This document shows, one piece after another, positions 45,286-53,670 of a stretch of 64,000 nt of DNA. Position numbers and translations under genes: made by a program. Origin of the DNA: Bdellovibrio sp. GT3 (GTDB lineage Bacteria; Bdellovibrionota; Bdellovibrionia; Bdellovibrionales; Bdellovibrionaceae); assembly GCF_037996765.1 (NCBI RefSeq), contig NZ_JBBNAD010000005.1, positions 1,086,001 through 1,150,000 of the forward strand. The letters are read 5' to 3'. Below the pieces are notes generated by a model. The model ran no database searches, had not been told where the DNA came from, and was given only the letters and a program-made list of their open reading frames with translations. Each line of letters begins with the position of its first letter. Positions within the stretch are counted from its first letter, which is position 1.

Positions 45286-45308
45286 AAAAAAAGGAGCCGC
45301 AGCTCCCT
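45286..45308 (-). terminator. Terminator after the small cysteine-repeat gene
   Basis: On the minus strand GGAGC, TGCG loop, GCTCC, then seven T. It follows the stop codon of the gene at 45313-45768 by a few bases. Confidence 0.8.
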
Positions 45309-45312
45309 TCTA

Positions 45313-45768
45313 TTAATTCAATTCATTCTCGCAGAATAATTGAGCTCGGTCTGAATTTGGTGGGTAGGCCATGGATTTGGCCAGTGTTTCACATTGCTTT
45401 TTACTGATTGTGGAACTGTACTCGCGAAGGCAATGCCACTTGGTTTCGTCTCCGGAGTCGGCATACTCCATTTGTTTGGCGATGGTTGCACAATCCTTCA
45501 GCGTTAGTTTCTTAAGATCATAAAGACAAACCAAGCGAGCTTCCTCGGCGTTGTTGGAGTATTCCATGGATTTAGCCACGGCCAAGCATTGGTTTGGAGT
45601 CAGCTCTGCCTTCTTTTTCTTCAGGCAGTTCGAGCGCCAGTTGTCTCTTTGATCCATGGCGAGCTTGGAACCACGAGGGGGTTCGCAGATGGAAGCCGAG
45701 GCCTCCACAGTATATATGGATACGATAGTAAGAACGGCAAAAATGATTTTCAACCAACGTGAGTTCAT
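45313..45768 (-). CDS. Small exported protein with three cysteine repeats
   Basis: 151 residues from the ATG at 45768. A signal peptide (WLKIIFAVLTIVSIYTVEASA) is followed by an N-terminal C-x-PPRGS segment and three repeats of about 32 residues. Each has the form C, then LAKSMEY-(5-8 residues)-W/R-x-x-C-L, ending before the next K-x-C. The cysteines probably pair in disulphides, giving an array of small helical modules. No family is recognised. It is secreted or periplasmic. A good terminator lies downstream. Confidence 0.75.
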   Translation of the reverse strand: MNSRWLKIIFAVLTIVSIYTVEASASICEPPRGSKLAMDQRDNWRSNCLKKKKAELTPNQCLAVAKSMEYSNNAEEARLVCLYDLKKLTLKDCATIAKQMEYADSGDETKWHCLREYSSTISKKQCETLAKSMAYPPNSDRAQLFCENELN

Positions 45769-45864
45769 GGCGAGTCCCTGTTGCAAAAGTAAAACCCCGT
45801 TAAACTAGCTTATATTTCATTTGAGTGGCAACAGCTTGTCTAAGAACCCGACAATCAACACATT

Positions 45865-45892
45865 TTGACGTTTTTATAATAGACCCTATAGT
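45865..45892 (+). promoter_or_regulatory. Promoter of the exported phosphatase gene
   Basis: TTGACG (45865-45870), 16 bases, TATAGT (45887-45892). Transcription would start near 45900, about 35 bases before the ATG at 45934. Confidence 0.6.
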
Positions 45893-45933
45893 TCTGGATG
45901 ACGCAGAGCAGGTGTTGGTAAGCAGAACGACTT

Positions 45934-46560
45934 ATGAAAATCCTAATTATCGCATTATCCCTTTTGGTTTTCTCGCCGGCATTTGCCAGCGACATCCTTG
46001 GCCCTAATTTTCACGAAGTTGAAAAGGGTGAGCTTTATCGTTCTGCTCAATTGGATGGCCTTGAACTAAAACGCTATATCAAAAAACATGGCATTCAAAC
46101 GATCATCAATCTGCGTGGTGCCGAGCCTTTGTCCTTCTGGTGGCAGCAGGAAACTTCTGTCGCTAAGGCGATGAACGTCCTTCACTACAACATCCCGATG
46201 ACCGCAGAGGAAATTCCTCACCGTAAAAATCTGATTCGTTTGATCAGTCTTTTTGATATGGTACCTCGCCCGATTCTGATTCATTGCCAAGGCGGCGCGG
46301 ATCGCTCCGGTGAAGCTGCGGCAATTTACCAGATGATTTATGCTGGTAAAAGCAAAGAGGAAGCTTTGAAACAGCTGACTTTTAAATATCGCCATATCGC
46401 CAAAGTAAAGCCTGCAAAAAGATACTTTATCGATCAGGTTTGGAAGGGTGATGATTGGATGATCGCGAATTACGATCCATGCAAAGCCAACTACAAGTAC
46501 TATAATAAAAAGAATTCTTACTGCAAAGACGGGGACGGGGAAGAAGACAGCGAAGAGTAG
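45934..46560 (+). CDS. Exported dual-specificity-type protein phosphatase
   Basis: 208 residues with a signal peptide (MKILIIALSLLVFSPAFAS). The active-site loop HCQGGADRSG has nucleophile Cys118 and Arg124, as in cysteine phosphatases. The LYRSAQL, TIINLRG and YNIPM segments fit the DSP/DUF442-like group that includes phytase-like and phosphoinositide phosphatases. It would act outside the cytoplasm, on an unknown phosphoester. A lysine/tyrosine-rich region and an acidic tail (DGDGEEDSEE) end the protein. It is single, with its own promoter. Confidence 0.85.
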   Translation: MKILIIALSLLVFSPAFASDILGPNFHEVEKGELYRSAQLDGLELKRYIKKHGIQTIINLRGAEPLSFWWQQETSVAKAMNVLHYNIPMTAEEIPHRKNLIRLISLFDMVPRPILIHCQGGADRSGEAAAIYQMIYAGKSKEEALKQLTFKYRHIAKVKPAKRYFIDQVWKGDDWMIANYDPCKANYKYYNKKNSYCKDGDGEEDSEE

Positions 46561-46574
46561 TCTTCGCCGCTGTC
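46546..46574. other. Hairpin between convergent genes
   Basis: GACAGCGAAGA pairs with TCTTCG and CTGTC across a three-base bulge. It covers the phosphatase stop codon and lies just past the murB stop. No T run follows on either strand, so it is a weak terminator at best. Confidence 0.35.
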
Positions 46575-46578
46575 ACTG

Positions 46579-47592
46579 TTACCAGCGAATCGGCTCAGGT
46601 TCCAACTCCACACCAAATTGCGCCTTCACATCGGCGCAAACCTGGGTCGCGGTCGTCCAGACATCATCGGCATCAGCGCCACCATGATTTACCAGCACCA
46701 GCGCTTGTTTTTCGAACATTCCCACAGGGCCGATGCTCTTACCCTTCCAGCCCGCTTGATCAATCAACCATCCCGCAGCTAATTTCACCATGCCATCCGC
46801 ATAGGGGAAGCTGACCAGTGTCGGATACTTCACCAACAACTGATCGCGCACCGGGACCGGTACAATAGGATTTTTAAAGAAGCTGCCGGCGTTGCCGATC
46901 ACTTCCGGATTCGGCAATTTGCTGGATCTTATTTCGCAGACTACTTTAGAGATAGTGCGAGGGTTGGCTTCCAATCCCTGGCGCTCCAGCTCTTTACGAA
47001 TATCACCATATTCAAGGTGCAGCTTGTTTGCTTTTGGAAGGCGGAAGGTGACTTCCCAGATGATGTATTTCCCGGCGCCATCCTGCTTAAAGAAGCTATC
47101 GCGATAGGAGAAACGGCATTCTGAATTATTGAAAGTTTTAAGATCGCCGCTGCTTAAGTCCACACACGTCACTTCGAAAATGGAGTCCTTAACTTCAGAA
47201 CCATAGGCGCCAATATTCTGAATCGGAGCAGCTCCAACAGTGCCGGGGATTAGCGAAAGATTCTCAAGGCCCCAATAGCCTTGATCCAAAGTCCAATGCA
47301 CAAATTCATTCCAGACTTCTCCGGCTTGAGCTTTGACGTACCAGGCTTCGTTGTCTTCATGAATCAGCGAACGGCCTTTGTTGGCCAAACGGATGGTCAA
47401 ACCACCGACTTTGGCTGGCAGAACCAGATTGGAGCCGCCGCCCAGAATACGCCACGTGATTTTCTTTAAAGCTTGGTCGTTAAGAAGGGCTTGTACGTCG
47501 GAAATAGCATGCAACTCTGTATAGAGTTCCGCCGTGGATTTTAAACCCAAGGTATTCAGCTTGCTAAGATCAAATTGTGCCTGAAGTTGCAT
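46579..47592 (-). CDS. murB: UDP-N-acetylenolpyruvoylglucosamine reductase
   Basis: 337 residues, type I MurB length. FAD-binding is shown by ILGGGSNLV and NLSLIPGTVGAAPIQNIGAYG; the catalytic Ser lies in GNAGSFFKNP and the C-terminal Glu in the last ten residues (ELEPEP). It makes UDP-MurNAc in the second step of peptidoglycan precursor synthesis in the cytoplasm. It is 14 bases downstream of the PilZ gene and so is probably co-transcribed with it, away from the dcw cluster in this window. Confidence 0.95.
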   Translation of the reverse strand: MQLQAQFDLSKLNTLGLKSTAELYTELHAISDVQALLNDQALKKITWRILGGGSNLVLPAKVGGLTIRLANKGRSLIHEDNEAWYVKAQAGEVWNEFVHWTLDQGYWGLENLSLIPGTVGAAPIQNIGAYGSEVKDSIFEVTCVDLSSGDLKTFNNSECRFSYRDSFFKQDGAGKYIIWEVTFRLPKANKLHLEYGDIRKELERQGLEANPRTISKVVCEIRSSKLPNPEVIGNAGSFFKNPIVPVPVRDQLLVKYPTLVSFPYADGMVKLAAGWLIDQAGWKGKSIGPVGMFEKQALVLVNHGGADADDVWTTATQVCADVKAQFGVELEPEPIRW

Positions 47593-47606
47593 TAGGGGAA
47601 ACTATA

Positions 47607-47909
47607 TTAAAAAACGCCAGCCTTGGCCATCATTCTTTCCAGGATGTCGTCTTTATGGATGAAACATATGCCAAGTCCCAATCCATTACTCCAGATTACT
47701 TCCGCGGCCACATTGTAGACGCGCTTTAAGGAGTTCAGTTCGACAGTGAGGTTTAGAAGGTCCCCTTTTCTTGGGACGTATTCGCCGTGGTTCACTTCGA
47801 GATAGGCGCCGGTCGCAGACAGATTACGCATTTTAGCCTCGGAGTTTCCGATATGGCCGTAAACCTCGAGCTTTGCGTTTTCTTTCGTCTTAAAGCGTTT
47901 AGCGCTCAT
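47607..47909 (-). CDS. PilZ-domain protein
   Basis: 100 residues, one PilZ domain. It opens with KRFKTKENAKLEVYG, where the early R could be in the c-di-GMP RxxxR site (only one clear Arg near the start, so binding is not certain), then NLSATGAYLEV, the D/NxSxxG part. PilZ proteins relay cyclic di-GMP signals. It lies 14 bases before murB. A TCTCA-N3-TGAGA palindrome is 74 bases upstream of its ATG. Confidence 0.85.
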   Translation of the reverse strand: MSAKRFKTKENAKLEVYGHIGNSEAKMRNLSATGAYLEVNHGEYVPRKGDLLNLTVELNSLKRVYNVAAEVIWSNGLGLGICFIHKDDILERMMAKAGVF

Positions 47910-47983
47910 TCTTCACCTCAACTAGAGTGCACACTCTTATTTTCGGGGCATTCTATGAAAACCCGAAGGGAAAAAGGTTGCAT

Positions 47984-47996
47984 TCTCATTATGAGA
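47984..47996. promoter_or_regulatory. TCTCA-N3-TGAGA palindrome, site 3
   Basis: TCTCATTATGAGA, 74 bases before the PilZ ATG at 47909 and just past the folA stop. A possible -10 (CATAGAAT on the minus strand) lies about 26 bases downstream. Confidence 0.62.
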
Positions 47997-48010
47997 TCAA
48001 ATTCTGGTCC

Positions 48011-48526
48011 CTACTTTTTCAGGTATGTAAGAAACGAAAAGGGAATAGGCAGTGAAACGTCTCGACGTTCAGTGAGTTTGAAAACACTTTCGTCAATTTC
48101 GGGATAATGTGTATCGCCCGGAAACTCGCGGTGGATCAGAGTTAAATACACTTTATCTGTGAGGTCCTTAACAAAAGCCTGTTTGTAAATCTCTCCACCA
48201 CCGATGATGAAAACTTCCTCGCCCCAGTGTGCCGTCAGGGGGCGAGCATGCTCGACCGCCTCTTCCAGACTGGAAACGAAGACCACCGGACTTTTTTCGG
48301 TTGAGGGAAATGAGAACTTGGACGGATCGCGCGTCACTACGATGTGGTAGCGATTCGGCAAGGCCTTGCCATTGAAAGAATCAAAAGTCTTGCGACCCAT
48401 GATCATGATGTGACCCTTGGTGGTGTCTCTGAAAAATTTCATGTCTTCAGGAAGCTCCCACGGGAGTCCGCCCTGAGTTCCAATAATTCGGTTTTCAGAG
48501 CACGCCGCAATCTGGGTCAAAATCAT
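48011..48526 (-). CDS. folA: Dihydrofolate reductase
   Basis: 171 residues with typical DHFR motifs: [34 protein letters not shown], a late [15 protein letters not shown]. It regenerates tetrahydrofolate, using NADPH, after the thymidylate synthase step. Its start overlaps the thyA stop by four bases (ATGA), so the two are translationally coupled. Confidence 0.96.
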   Translation of the reverse strand: MILTQIAACSENRIIGTQGGLPWELPEDMKFFRDTTKGHIMIMGRKTFDSFNGKALPNRYHIVVTRDPSKFSFPSTEKSPVVFVSSLEEAVEHARPLTAHWGEEVFIIGGGEIYKQAFVKDLTDKVYLTLIHREFPGDTHYPEIDESVFKLTERRDVSLPIPFSFLTYLKK

Positions 48527-49317
48527 ACTGCCACCGGAGCTTTGATTGCAGGGTGCGGGTCGTAGCCCACGATTTCGATATCTTCGTAAGTGAAATCAAA
48601 AAGATTTTTTACACTCGGATTCAATTTCAATTGTGGCAGTGGGCGTTCGTCACGAGCCAACTGTGTTTGAACTTGCTCGATGTGATTCGAGTAAATGTGC
48701 GCATCACCCAAGGTGTGAACAAAGTCACCGACTTCAAGGTTGCAGACTTGTGCGATCATATGCACTAGCAACGCATAGCTTGCGATATTGAATGGCACAC
48801 CTAAGAAGATATCAGCGCTTCGTTGATACAGTTGGCAGGAAAGTTTTCCGTTCGCCACGTAAAACTGAAAGAACGCATGACATGGTGGCAAAGCCATCTT
48901 TTCAACGTCGCCCGGATTAAATGCAATAACCAACAAACGGCGTGAATCTGGATTCTTTTTGATTTGTTCAACCACGTTCGTGATTTGATCAATCGTGCGA
49001 CCGTCAGCAGTTTCCCAGGATCTCCATTGTTTTCCATATACGGGACCCAAGTTGCCATTTTCGTCTGCCCATTCATCCCAGATCGTGACTTTGTTGTCTT
49101 TCAAATACTGGATGTTTGTTTCGCCTTTCAAGAACCACAAAAGTTCATGAAAGATCGAACGCGTGTGCAGTTTTTTTGTGGTCAAAAGAGGAAACCCCTC
49201 TTGAAGATTAAAGCGCATCTGATACCCAAACGTAGAGATCGTCCCTGTACCAGTACGGTCTTCTTTTTTGGTTCCGTTCTCTAAAACAAATTTCATCAGA
49301 TCGTGATACTGCTTCAT
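48523..49317 (-). CDS. thyA: Thymidylate synthase
   Basis: 264 residues from the ATG at 49317, the standard ThyA length. AGGAG lies five bases before it; the longer ORF start at 49377 adds 20 unlikely residues. The catalytic Cys is in [14 protein letters not shown], with [17 protein letters not shown] and [16 protein letters not shown] as further signatures. It turns dUMP to dTMP with methylene-tetrahydrofolate. It is coupled to folA. Confidence 0.97.
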   Translation of the reverse strand: MKQYHDLMKFVLENGTKKEDRTGTGTISTFGYQMRFNLQEGFPLLTTKKLHTRSIFHELLWFLKGETNIQYLKDNKVTIWDEWADENGNLGPVYGKQWRSWETADGRTIDQITNVVEQIKKNPDSRRLLVIAFNPGDVEKMALPPCHAFFQFYVANGKLSCQLYQRSADIFLGVPFNIASYALLVHMIAQVCNLEVGDFVHTLGDAHIYSNHIEQVQTQLARDERPLPQLKLNPSVKNLFDFTYEDIEIVGYDPHPAIKAPVAV

Positions 49318-49680
49318 CTTATCTCCTGCGCCTGATTTTAAGTTTAAGTGGGGGTTCATTATTGGTCCAGCAAGCACAATGCGGCAAATTTACTTTCTAT
49401 GTCGACATCACAGGAACGGGGGAAAGGTACGCCGTACCTTCCGGGGGTGCGCCGTGTTGACGATGACCTTTTGGCTGGAATGTAAGGTGATTATTACAAC
49501 TCAACTCTGCGGTGGTGGAGCTGTGCAAACATTCAGCTCTTTGGTCATAATTGCGGGTTCGCTGATATCTAGTTTCACCCTTATGTGGTCTACTTGAACC
49601 ACCAATCAGTCGTTCTCTTAGTTCATTAGATTCCCTTTTGTCCTTTATGAATGGCCCCTAGCTTTTTTAAGGAGGCAAAA
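49318..49680. other. Intergenic region between thyA and the RRM gene
   Basis: 363 bases between divergent genes. I see no convincing gene; the 72-codon ORF at 49379-49597 has no ribosome site and an odd composition. The notable element is AAGGTAC-GCC-GTACCTT (49424-49440), a perfect seven-base palindrome with a three-base spacer. The last 60 bases should hold the RRM gene leader. Confidence 0.6.
49424..49440. repeat. Palindrome AAGGTAC-N3-GTACCTT
   Basis: Perfect seven-base arms, spacer GCC, extended by CC/GG on the outside with one bulge. Possible operator or hairpin upstream of thyA or the RRM gene. Confidence 0.5.
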
Positions 49681-49983
49681 ATGGGAAAAAAAATATACGT
49701 TGGAAATCTTAGCTACAATACTGACTCTGATCTGTTGGCAGAGACTTTCAGTGCTTTTGGTACGGTTGAGTCTGCAAACATCATCACAGACCGCGAAACT
49801 GGTCGCAGCAAAGGTTTTGCTTTTGTTGAAATGTCCTCTGACTCTGAAGCTACTGCAGCAATTGAAAAATTGAACGGTATGGATTTGGGCGGTCGTGCGA
49901 TGAATATTTCAGAAGCCAAGCCTCAAGCTCCACGCACAGGTGGTGGTGGCGGTCGCAACTTCGGTTCACGTCGTTCTTACTAA
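49681..49983 (+). CDS. Small RNA-binding protein (single RRM, Gly-rich tail)
   Basis: 100 residues. One RNA-recognition motif with RNP2 KIYVGNL near residue 4-10 and RNP1 KGFAFVEM at about 44-51, then a short Gly/Arg tail (TGGGGGRNFGSRRSY). This is the form of bacterial Rbp proteins, often cold-induced RNA chaperones. AAGGAGG lies just before the ATG at 49681. A strong terminator follows, then infA. Confidence 0.93.
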   Translation: MGKKIYVGNLSYNTDSDLLAETFSAFGTVESANIITDRETGRSKGFAFVEMSSDSEATAAIEKLNGMDLGGRAMNISEAKPQAPRTGGGGGRNFGSRRSY

Positions 49984-50004
49984 TTTTTTAATAAAACACC
50001 GTAT

Positions 50005-50039
50005 AAATGCAGATCCATCTTGTTGGTGGATCTGCATTT
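50005..50039 (+). terminator. Terminator between the RRM gene and infA
   Basis: AAATGCAGATCC, 11-base loop, GGATCTGCATTT, then TTTTATTT. A strong rho-independent terminator ending eight bases before the infA ribosome site. Confidence 0.85.
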
Positions 50040-50057
50040 TTTATTTAAGGAGGAATG

Positions 50058-50279
50058 ATGGCTAGAGATGACTTGATTATGATCGAAGGAAAGGTCTCCG
50101 ATTTAAAAGGTGGCGGCATTTACTTTATCACTCTGCAAAATGGAATCGATATCAAGGCCAAGCTATGCGGGAAAATGAAGCGCTTCAATATCAAAGTGGT
50201 AGTGGGCGACAGAGTTACGGTCAGCGTTTCTCCTTATGACCCCACCCATGGCCTCATCACCCATCGCTTCAAAGCGTAG
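50058..50279 (+). CDS. infA: Translation initiation factor IF-1
   Basis: 73 residues, an S1/OB-fold protein of IF-1 length: DDLIMIEGKVSDL, then FKVRL-like strands and KMKRFNIKVVVGDRVTVSVSPYD, the family core. It binds the ribosomal A site during initiation. AAGGAGG is at 50047-50053, so the ATG at 50058, not 50055, fits best. It has no ribosomal-protein neighbours, unlike in many bacteria. There is a terminator directly upstream, so its promoter must overlap or pass through that hairpin. Confidence 0.92.
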   Translation: MARDDLIMIEGKVSDLKGGGIYFITLQNGIDIKAKLCGKMKRFNIKVVVGDRVTVSVSPYDPTHGLITHRFKA

Positions 50280-50401
50280 GCTTAAGGGACTATTCTCGCG
50301 CGTGTTTAAAATTTGTACATGATGCTTATTCCGTAGCCCCCCTAGGTTTGAGTACGGAGGGGCATGGGAGTTGTAGGTATAACGGCAGGAAGGAGCCGTT
50401 T

Positions 50402-51130
50402 ATGGAACGCAACCACGGACCTATAGTATTTATGATCGTTATCGCCATAGTGGGCGGTTTGATTTACGTTGCCGAAAAGACCAAGGCTCCGGCCATGGTG
50501 CCTTCAGAGCCTTTGCCTGGTGCAATTCTGATTGCGCAACAAAACAGCAAAATTCCTTTTTCTGAATCCCTGAAGTCCGCGATGCCAAAGCTTAAAAAAG
50601 CAAAGCATGATTCAGGTTTTGATATGACTCAGATTCTGATCGATCAAGTTGTTCAACGTCTTTCCGAGCGTCGCAACGACTGGGCCTTGTTTGAAAAACA
50701 AGTGCGCTCCCAAGTCGCAAGTCTTTCCTATAACGATTTGATGTCTTTGGCGGCTAAAGCCCTGAATTCCGAAGCTGAAATTCGAGAGCGCGACGTTGCC
50801 GTATATCTTCTAAGTTTGGCAGGTATGCCTGCGCACAACGCTCTTTTTGAAGTGGTGAAAGCCCCGATGGCGGTTCAGCATGGTCGAGGCAAGTCTTTGC
50901 ACCAATCTCAGGACGACTCTTTGAAGATGCGTGCCCTGGTTGCTTTGGATCAGTTGGCAGTTGCGAATCCGAACCAACTTTATAAGACGATGAACCTGGT
51001 TCGCAAGTCGAAGGCAAGTTCGCAAGTTAAAACAAATGCAATGGCAAGTCTTATAGGTATCTCCAAAGGCAAGCCGGGCAAATTGTCCCTTAAATTAAAT
51101 CAAACAGTGGCATCTGCGGAGGCGCAATAA
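50402..51130 (+). CDS. Membrane-anchored helical-repeat protein
   Basis: 242 residues from the ATG at 50402 (AAGGAG eight bases before). One N-terminal membrane segment (about 8-23) anchors a helical domain rich in Ala, Leu, Lys and Val that looks like ARM/HEAT-type repeats. The layout resembles the protein at 11968. No family recognised. The stop codon overlaps the next gene's start (TAATG). Confidence 0.72.
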   Translation: MERNHGPIVFMIVIAIVGGLIYVAEKTKAPAMVPSEPLPGAILIAQQNSKIPFSESLKSAMPKLKKAKHDSGFDMTQILIDQVVQRLSERRNDWALFEKQVRSQVASLSYNDLMSLAAKALNSEAEIRERDVAVYLLSLAGMPAHNALFEVVKAPMAVQHGRGKSLHQSQDDSLKMRALVALDQLAVANPNQLYKTMNLVRKSKASSQVKTNAMASLIGISKGKPGKLSLKLNQTVASAEAQ

Positions 51131-51264
51131 TGGAAACTATGAAGGGTAAAATCATTCTTTTGTCAGCGTATGTGATCACTTGCATGGCGCTGGGTTATTA
51201 CCACGCAAAAGTGAATGCGACGATGAAAAGCACGGCGACAGTCGCAGTTAGTAGTAAAAATTAA
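51130..51264 (+). CDS. Tiny membrane protein
   Basis: 44 residues. Residues 7-24 form a single membrane segment (KIILLSAYVITCMALGYY), followed by a short Ala/Ser/Lys-rich tail. Its ATG overlaps the stop of the 50402 gene by one base (TAATG), so it should be made by translational coupling. Its end overlaps the reverse DUF4105 gene by 17 bases. No family can be assigned to such a short protein; the coupling is the main support. Confidence 0.6.
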   Translation: METMKGKIILLSAYVITCMALGYYHAKVNATMKSTATVAVSSKN

Positions 51265-53143
51265 TCTCGGCCTTATATTCTTCATCGTTCTTTGCCCCCA
51301 AGCGAAGACCGATATCCTTGCTTAAATTAATCTGAGCACCCGCAAACAGATCGCGGTATTCATCAAGACTGCCGTGATTGTCATAGCGATACCAGGCTTC
51401 GCCCAAAAGACTGAAGCTGTCTTTTAGATTATAACGAATCAAGATGGCAGGGCCCGCACCCATGCGAAATTTATCATTCACAAATCCTTCGTCATAGGCA
51501 AATCCCGCGCGCAGCCAGGCACTGGCGGTGAAGCTATGGAATAATTCCTTGGAAATACCAATACCGCCTTGAAGCGACAAGGGCATGCAGTCATAGGCGC
51601 ACTCTGTCTGATAATCACGATCCCAGCCGACTTTAAGGCGCCATGAAGGCAAGTGACTGAATATTTCCCAATTGGACAGGGATACAATTTCAATCAAACC
51701 AATCTTTTCAAACTGCACACGACCCGCATCGGGGTTGTAACTGAAATCGGTTTGGATCATCTGCATTTCAGAATAAGCAGGGTAGCCACGTACGGGATCC
51801 AGTAAATCATGTAAAGCGAAGCGATGCCCCAGGGTCATTAGATCTTGTTGATTGCGGTGTAAGTAGCCACCCTTGGCGCGGAAGGAGCCATGGGCCTGAT
51901 GGGGAGCATCCAGCTCGGGTACAGGCGCAGTGAGTTCCGGAGAAACTCGATTCACTTCAGCACGTGCGATAAGAATTTCTTTTTTTAATTTAAACTGACC
52001 TTTTTGTTGAAGCACTTGATCAGCATAGCGAAAATCAACGTAGTCGATCGCCGTGTCTAATAATTCCTGGCGTTCTTTTTCATCCGAACTTTCAGTCAGG
52101 ACATCGACCTTTTCGCTCTGGATGAATTCCGCGAATTTGGATTTGGCAGAGTTGTCTAATGTATTCAGGCGAGCCTCAAAAGTGGCGCGACCAGAGGGAC
52201 GATAGTTGGTTTTCTGAACCAGCCCCTGGGAGGAGTAAACCAGAATCATGGTGTCCCCCGGCATCACAGCCCTTTTTGTTTTATCAATCAATCCCAGTGA
52301 AGGCCTGACGGCATCCAGAGCGGCGATAATTCGGTAAGAACAGTTCTCGGTGAAATACCAATAGTCAAAATGTGCCTGTTGAAGTTCGTAGATGTGGGCC
52401 ACCAGCAGATCGACTTCATCCTGGGAAAGATTCAAGTCGTATTCCCACAGATCGCGGCTCTCGAAATTATTGTATTCGCGAACTTTGAAATAGTAGGGGA
52501 GAACTTCGAAGCGGCCGGTGAACATCCCCAAGAGTCCCATGATGGCGTAACTGGAAGGAGTAGCCCCTTCGGGAATTCCGGAAAAGCCCACGCCAAAATC
52601 GATCAGTTCATATTTCTTTTCATTCAAAGAGGAGCTGCCGCGATTCAGACGTAAAAAAGAGTGACCATAGGCTGAGGCCGGATTGTTCATGTAGTAAGAG
52701 GAAAAGACATAAGTTGCGGAGTGTGCATCCAATATGCTGCGGAAATTTTCAAATCTCTGGCAGGAAACCTGAGGCCACGAAACCCCCGGCAATTTGCGGG
52801 TGAGATACAGAAATCTTCCCGGGAAAAGACATTGTGCACGTTCCTGCAGGTTTCCTTCAGGGGATTTGCGGGTGACGGCAGGATCAAAGATGGCCCGAAT
52901 AGTGGCTTCCAGTTCCATGCGTGGGGAGCGTTTGCCTTCCTCTGCAAAAAAGAACAAAGGAGAATCGGCCTGACTTTGTTTGGTAAACCAATCATCGCGG
53001 CGGTAATTCAAAAGATTCAGCCACTGAGGATCCTGGTCAAGATGCAGCTTCAGTGCTTCTTGTACAACGGAGTCCGGCAAGCTTGGTGATGCTTGCAACG
53101 GAAGATAGAAAAAAAGAGCGAACAATAAACTGAACAATTTCAT
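51248..53143 (-). CDS. DUF4105 periplasmic protein with barrel-like C-terminus
   Basis: 631 residues from the ATG at 53143, which begins a signal peptide (MKLFSLLFALFFYLPLQA). The DUF4105 (Lnb N-terminal periplasmic) domain spans about 110-330: NPASAYGHSFLRLN carries a conserved His and FTENCSYRIIA a conserved Cys, the two ends of an NlpC/P60-like catalytic site. The last 200 residues alternate like outer-membrane strands and end in aromatic FYY. The function of the family is largely unknown; in eukaryotic and bacterial Lnb proteins the domain is linked to lipid or amide hydrolysis. Confidence 0.8.
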   Translation of the reverse strand: MKLFSLLFALFFYLPLQASPSLPDSVVQEALKLHLDQDPQWLNLLNYRRDDWFTKQSQADSPLFFFAEEGKRSPRMELEATIRAIFDPAVTRKSPEGNLQERAQCLFPGRFLYLTRKLPGVSWPQVSCQRFENFRSILDAHSATYVFSSYYMNNPASAYGHSFLRLNRGSSSLNEKKYELIDFGVGFSGIPEGATPSSYAIMGLLGMFTGRFEVLPYYFKVREYNNFESRDLWEYDLNLSQDEVDLLVAHIYELQQAHFDYWYFTENCSYRIIAALDAVRPSLGLIDKTKRAVMPGDTMILVYSSQGLVQKTNYRPSGRATFEARLNTLDNSAKSKFAEFIQSEKVDVLTESSDEKERQELLDTAIDYVDFRYADQVLQQKGQFKLKKEILIARAEVNRVSPELTAPVPELDAPHQAHGSFRAKGGYLHRNQQDLMTLGHRFALHDLLDPVRGYPAYSEMQMIQTDFSYNPDAGRVQFEKIGLIEIVSLSNWEIFSHLPSWRLKVGWDRDYQTECAYDCMPLSLQGGIGISKELFHSFTASAWLRAGFAYDEGFVNDKFRMGAGPAILIRYNLKDSFSLLGEAWYRYDNHGSLDEYRDLFAGAQINLSKDIGLRLGAKNDEEYKAEINFYY

Positions 53144-53172
53144 AAAATAAAAGAGGGACCGTGAGGCCCCTC
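53144..53172 (-). terminator. Terminator between the DUF3015 and DUF4105 genes
   Basis: On the minus strand GAGGGGCC, TCAC loop, GGTCCCTC (one G-U pair), then TTTTATTTT that runs into the start codon of the DUF4105 gene. The DUF4105 promoter must therefore overlap it. Confidence 0.65.
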
Positions 53173-53208
53173 TCATATTTACCTTAAGCTTTGCAGCTTA
53201 GCAAAAAA

Positions 53209-53670
53209 TTAACCTTTAACAGAGCAAACTTTTTGCGCAGTTTCCATAACGCGCTCAGTGGATTGCTCGCCAGTGTAGATTGATTTGTAGTTGTTCTTCA
53301 AAGTTACGCCCAAAACGTCAGAGTTGCAGTTCATCATTTTGGAAAGAGTCATCAAAGTCTCGCCTTGGCCACGAACGATATCGTTTTCAAGAGCAACAGC
53401 GTTGTTGTCGATGAAAGCTTTCGTTTCGTTGGCTGCGAATACAGAAGGACCGCAGTTTGAAGTACCAGTGGACATACCGAAAGTTTGTACGCCTGTACCG
53501 TTCAAAGTTGAAGCGAAGATTTGGATTGGACCTGATTTGTTACCGAATGCCAAAGCACCCAAACCGCAACCCGCAGTTCCGTATGAACCGTTTGAAAGAT
53601 CGCCTTTAGAGAATGCGAAAGCTGAAGAAGTAGAAGCCAATACGATTGCTGCAAGAATCATTTTTTTCAT
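53209..53670 (-). CDS. DUF3015-type exported protein
   Basis: 153 residues from the ATG at 53670, starting a signal peptide (MKKMILAAIVLASTSSAFA). The mature protein has a Gly/Ser-rich start with GSYGTAGCGLGALAFG and a central TSNCGPS, with further cysteines at KMMNCNSD and VCSVKG; the pattern fits the DUF3015 family. Function is unknown; the four cysteines may form two disulphides. Its codon use (AAA, GCT, GTT-rich) suggests strong expression. Confidence 0.8.
   Translation of the reverse strand: MKKMILAAIVLASTSSAFAFSKGDLSNGSYGTAGCGLGALAFGNKSGPIQIFASTLNGTGVQTFGMSTGTSNCGPSVFAANETKAFIDNNAVALENDIVRGQGETLMTLSKMMNCNSDVLGVTLKNNYKSIYTGEQSTERVMETAQKVCSVKG

Noticed and set aside
49424-49440. LexA box
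   Set aside because: The arms read GTAC-N3-GTAC, not TTAC-N3-GTAA, and no SOS gene is adjacent.
49379-49597. 72-codon ORF upstream of the RRM gene
   Set aside because: No ribosome site, odd composition, no neighbour in the same direction at operon distance.
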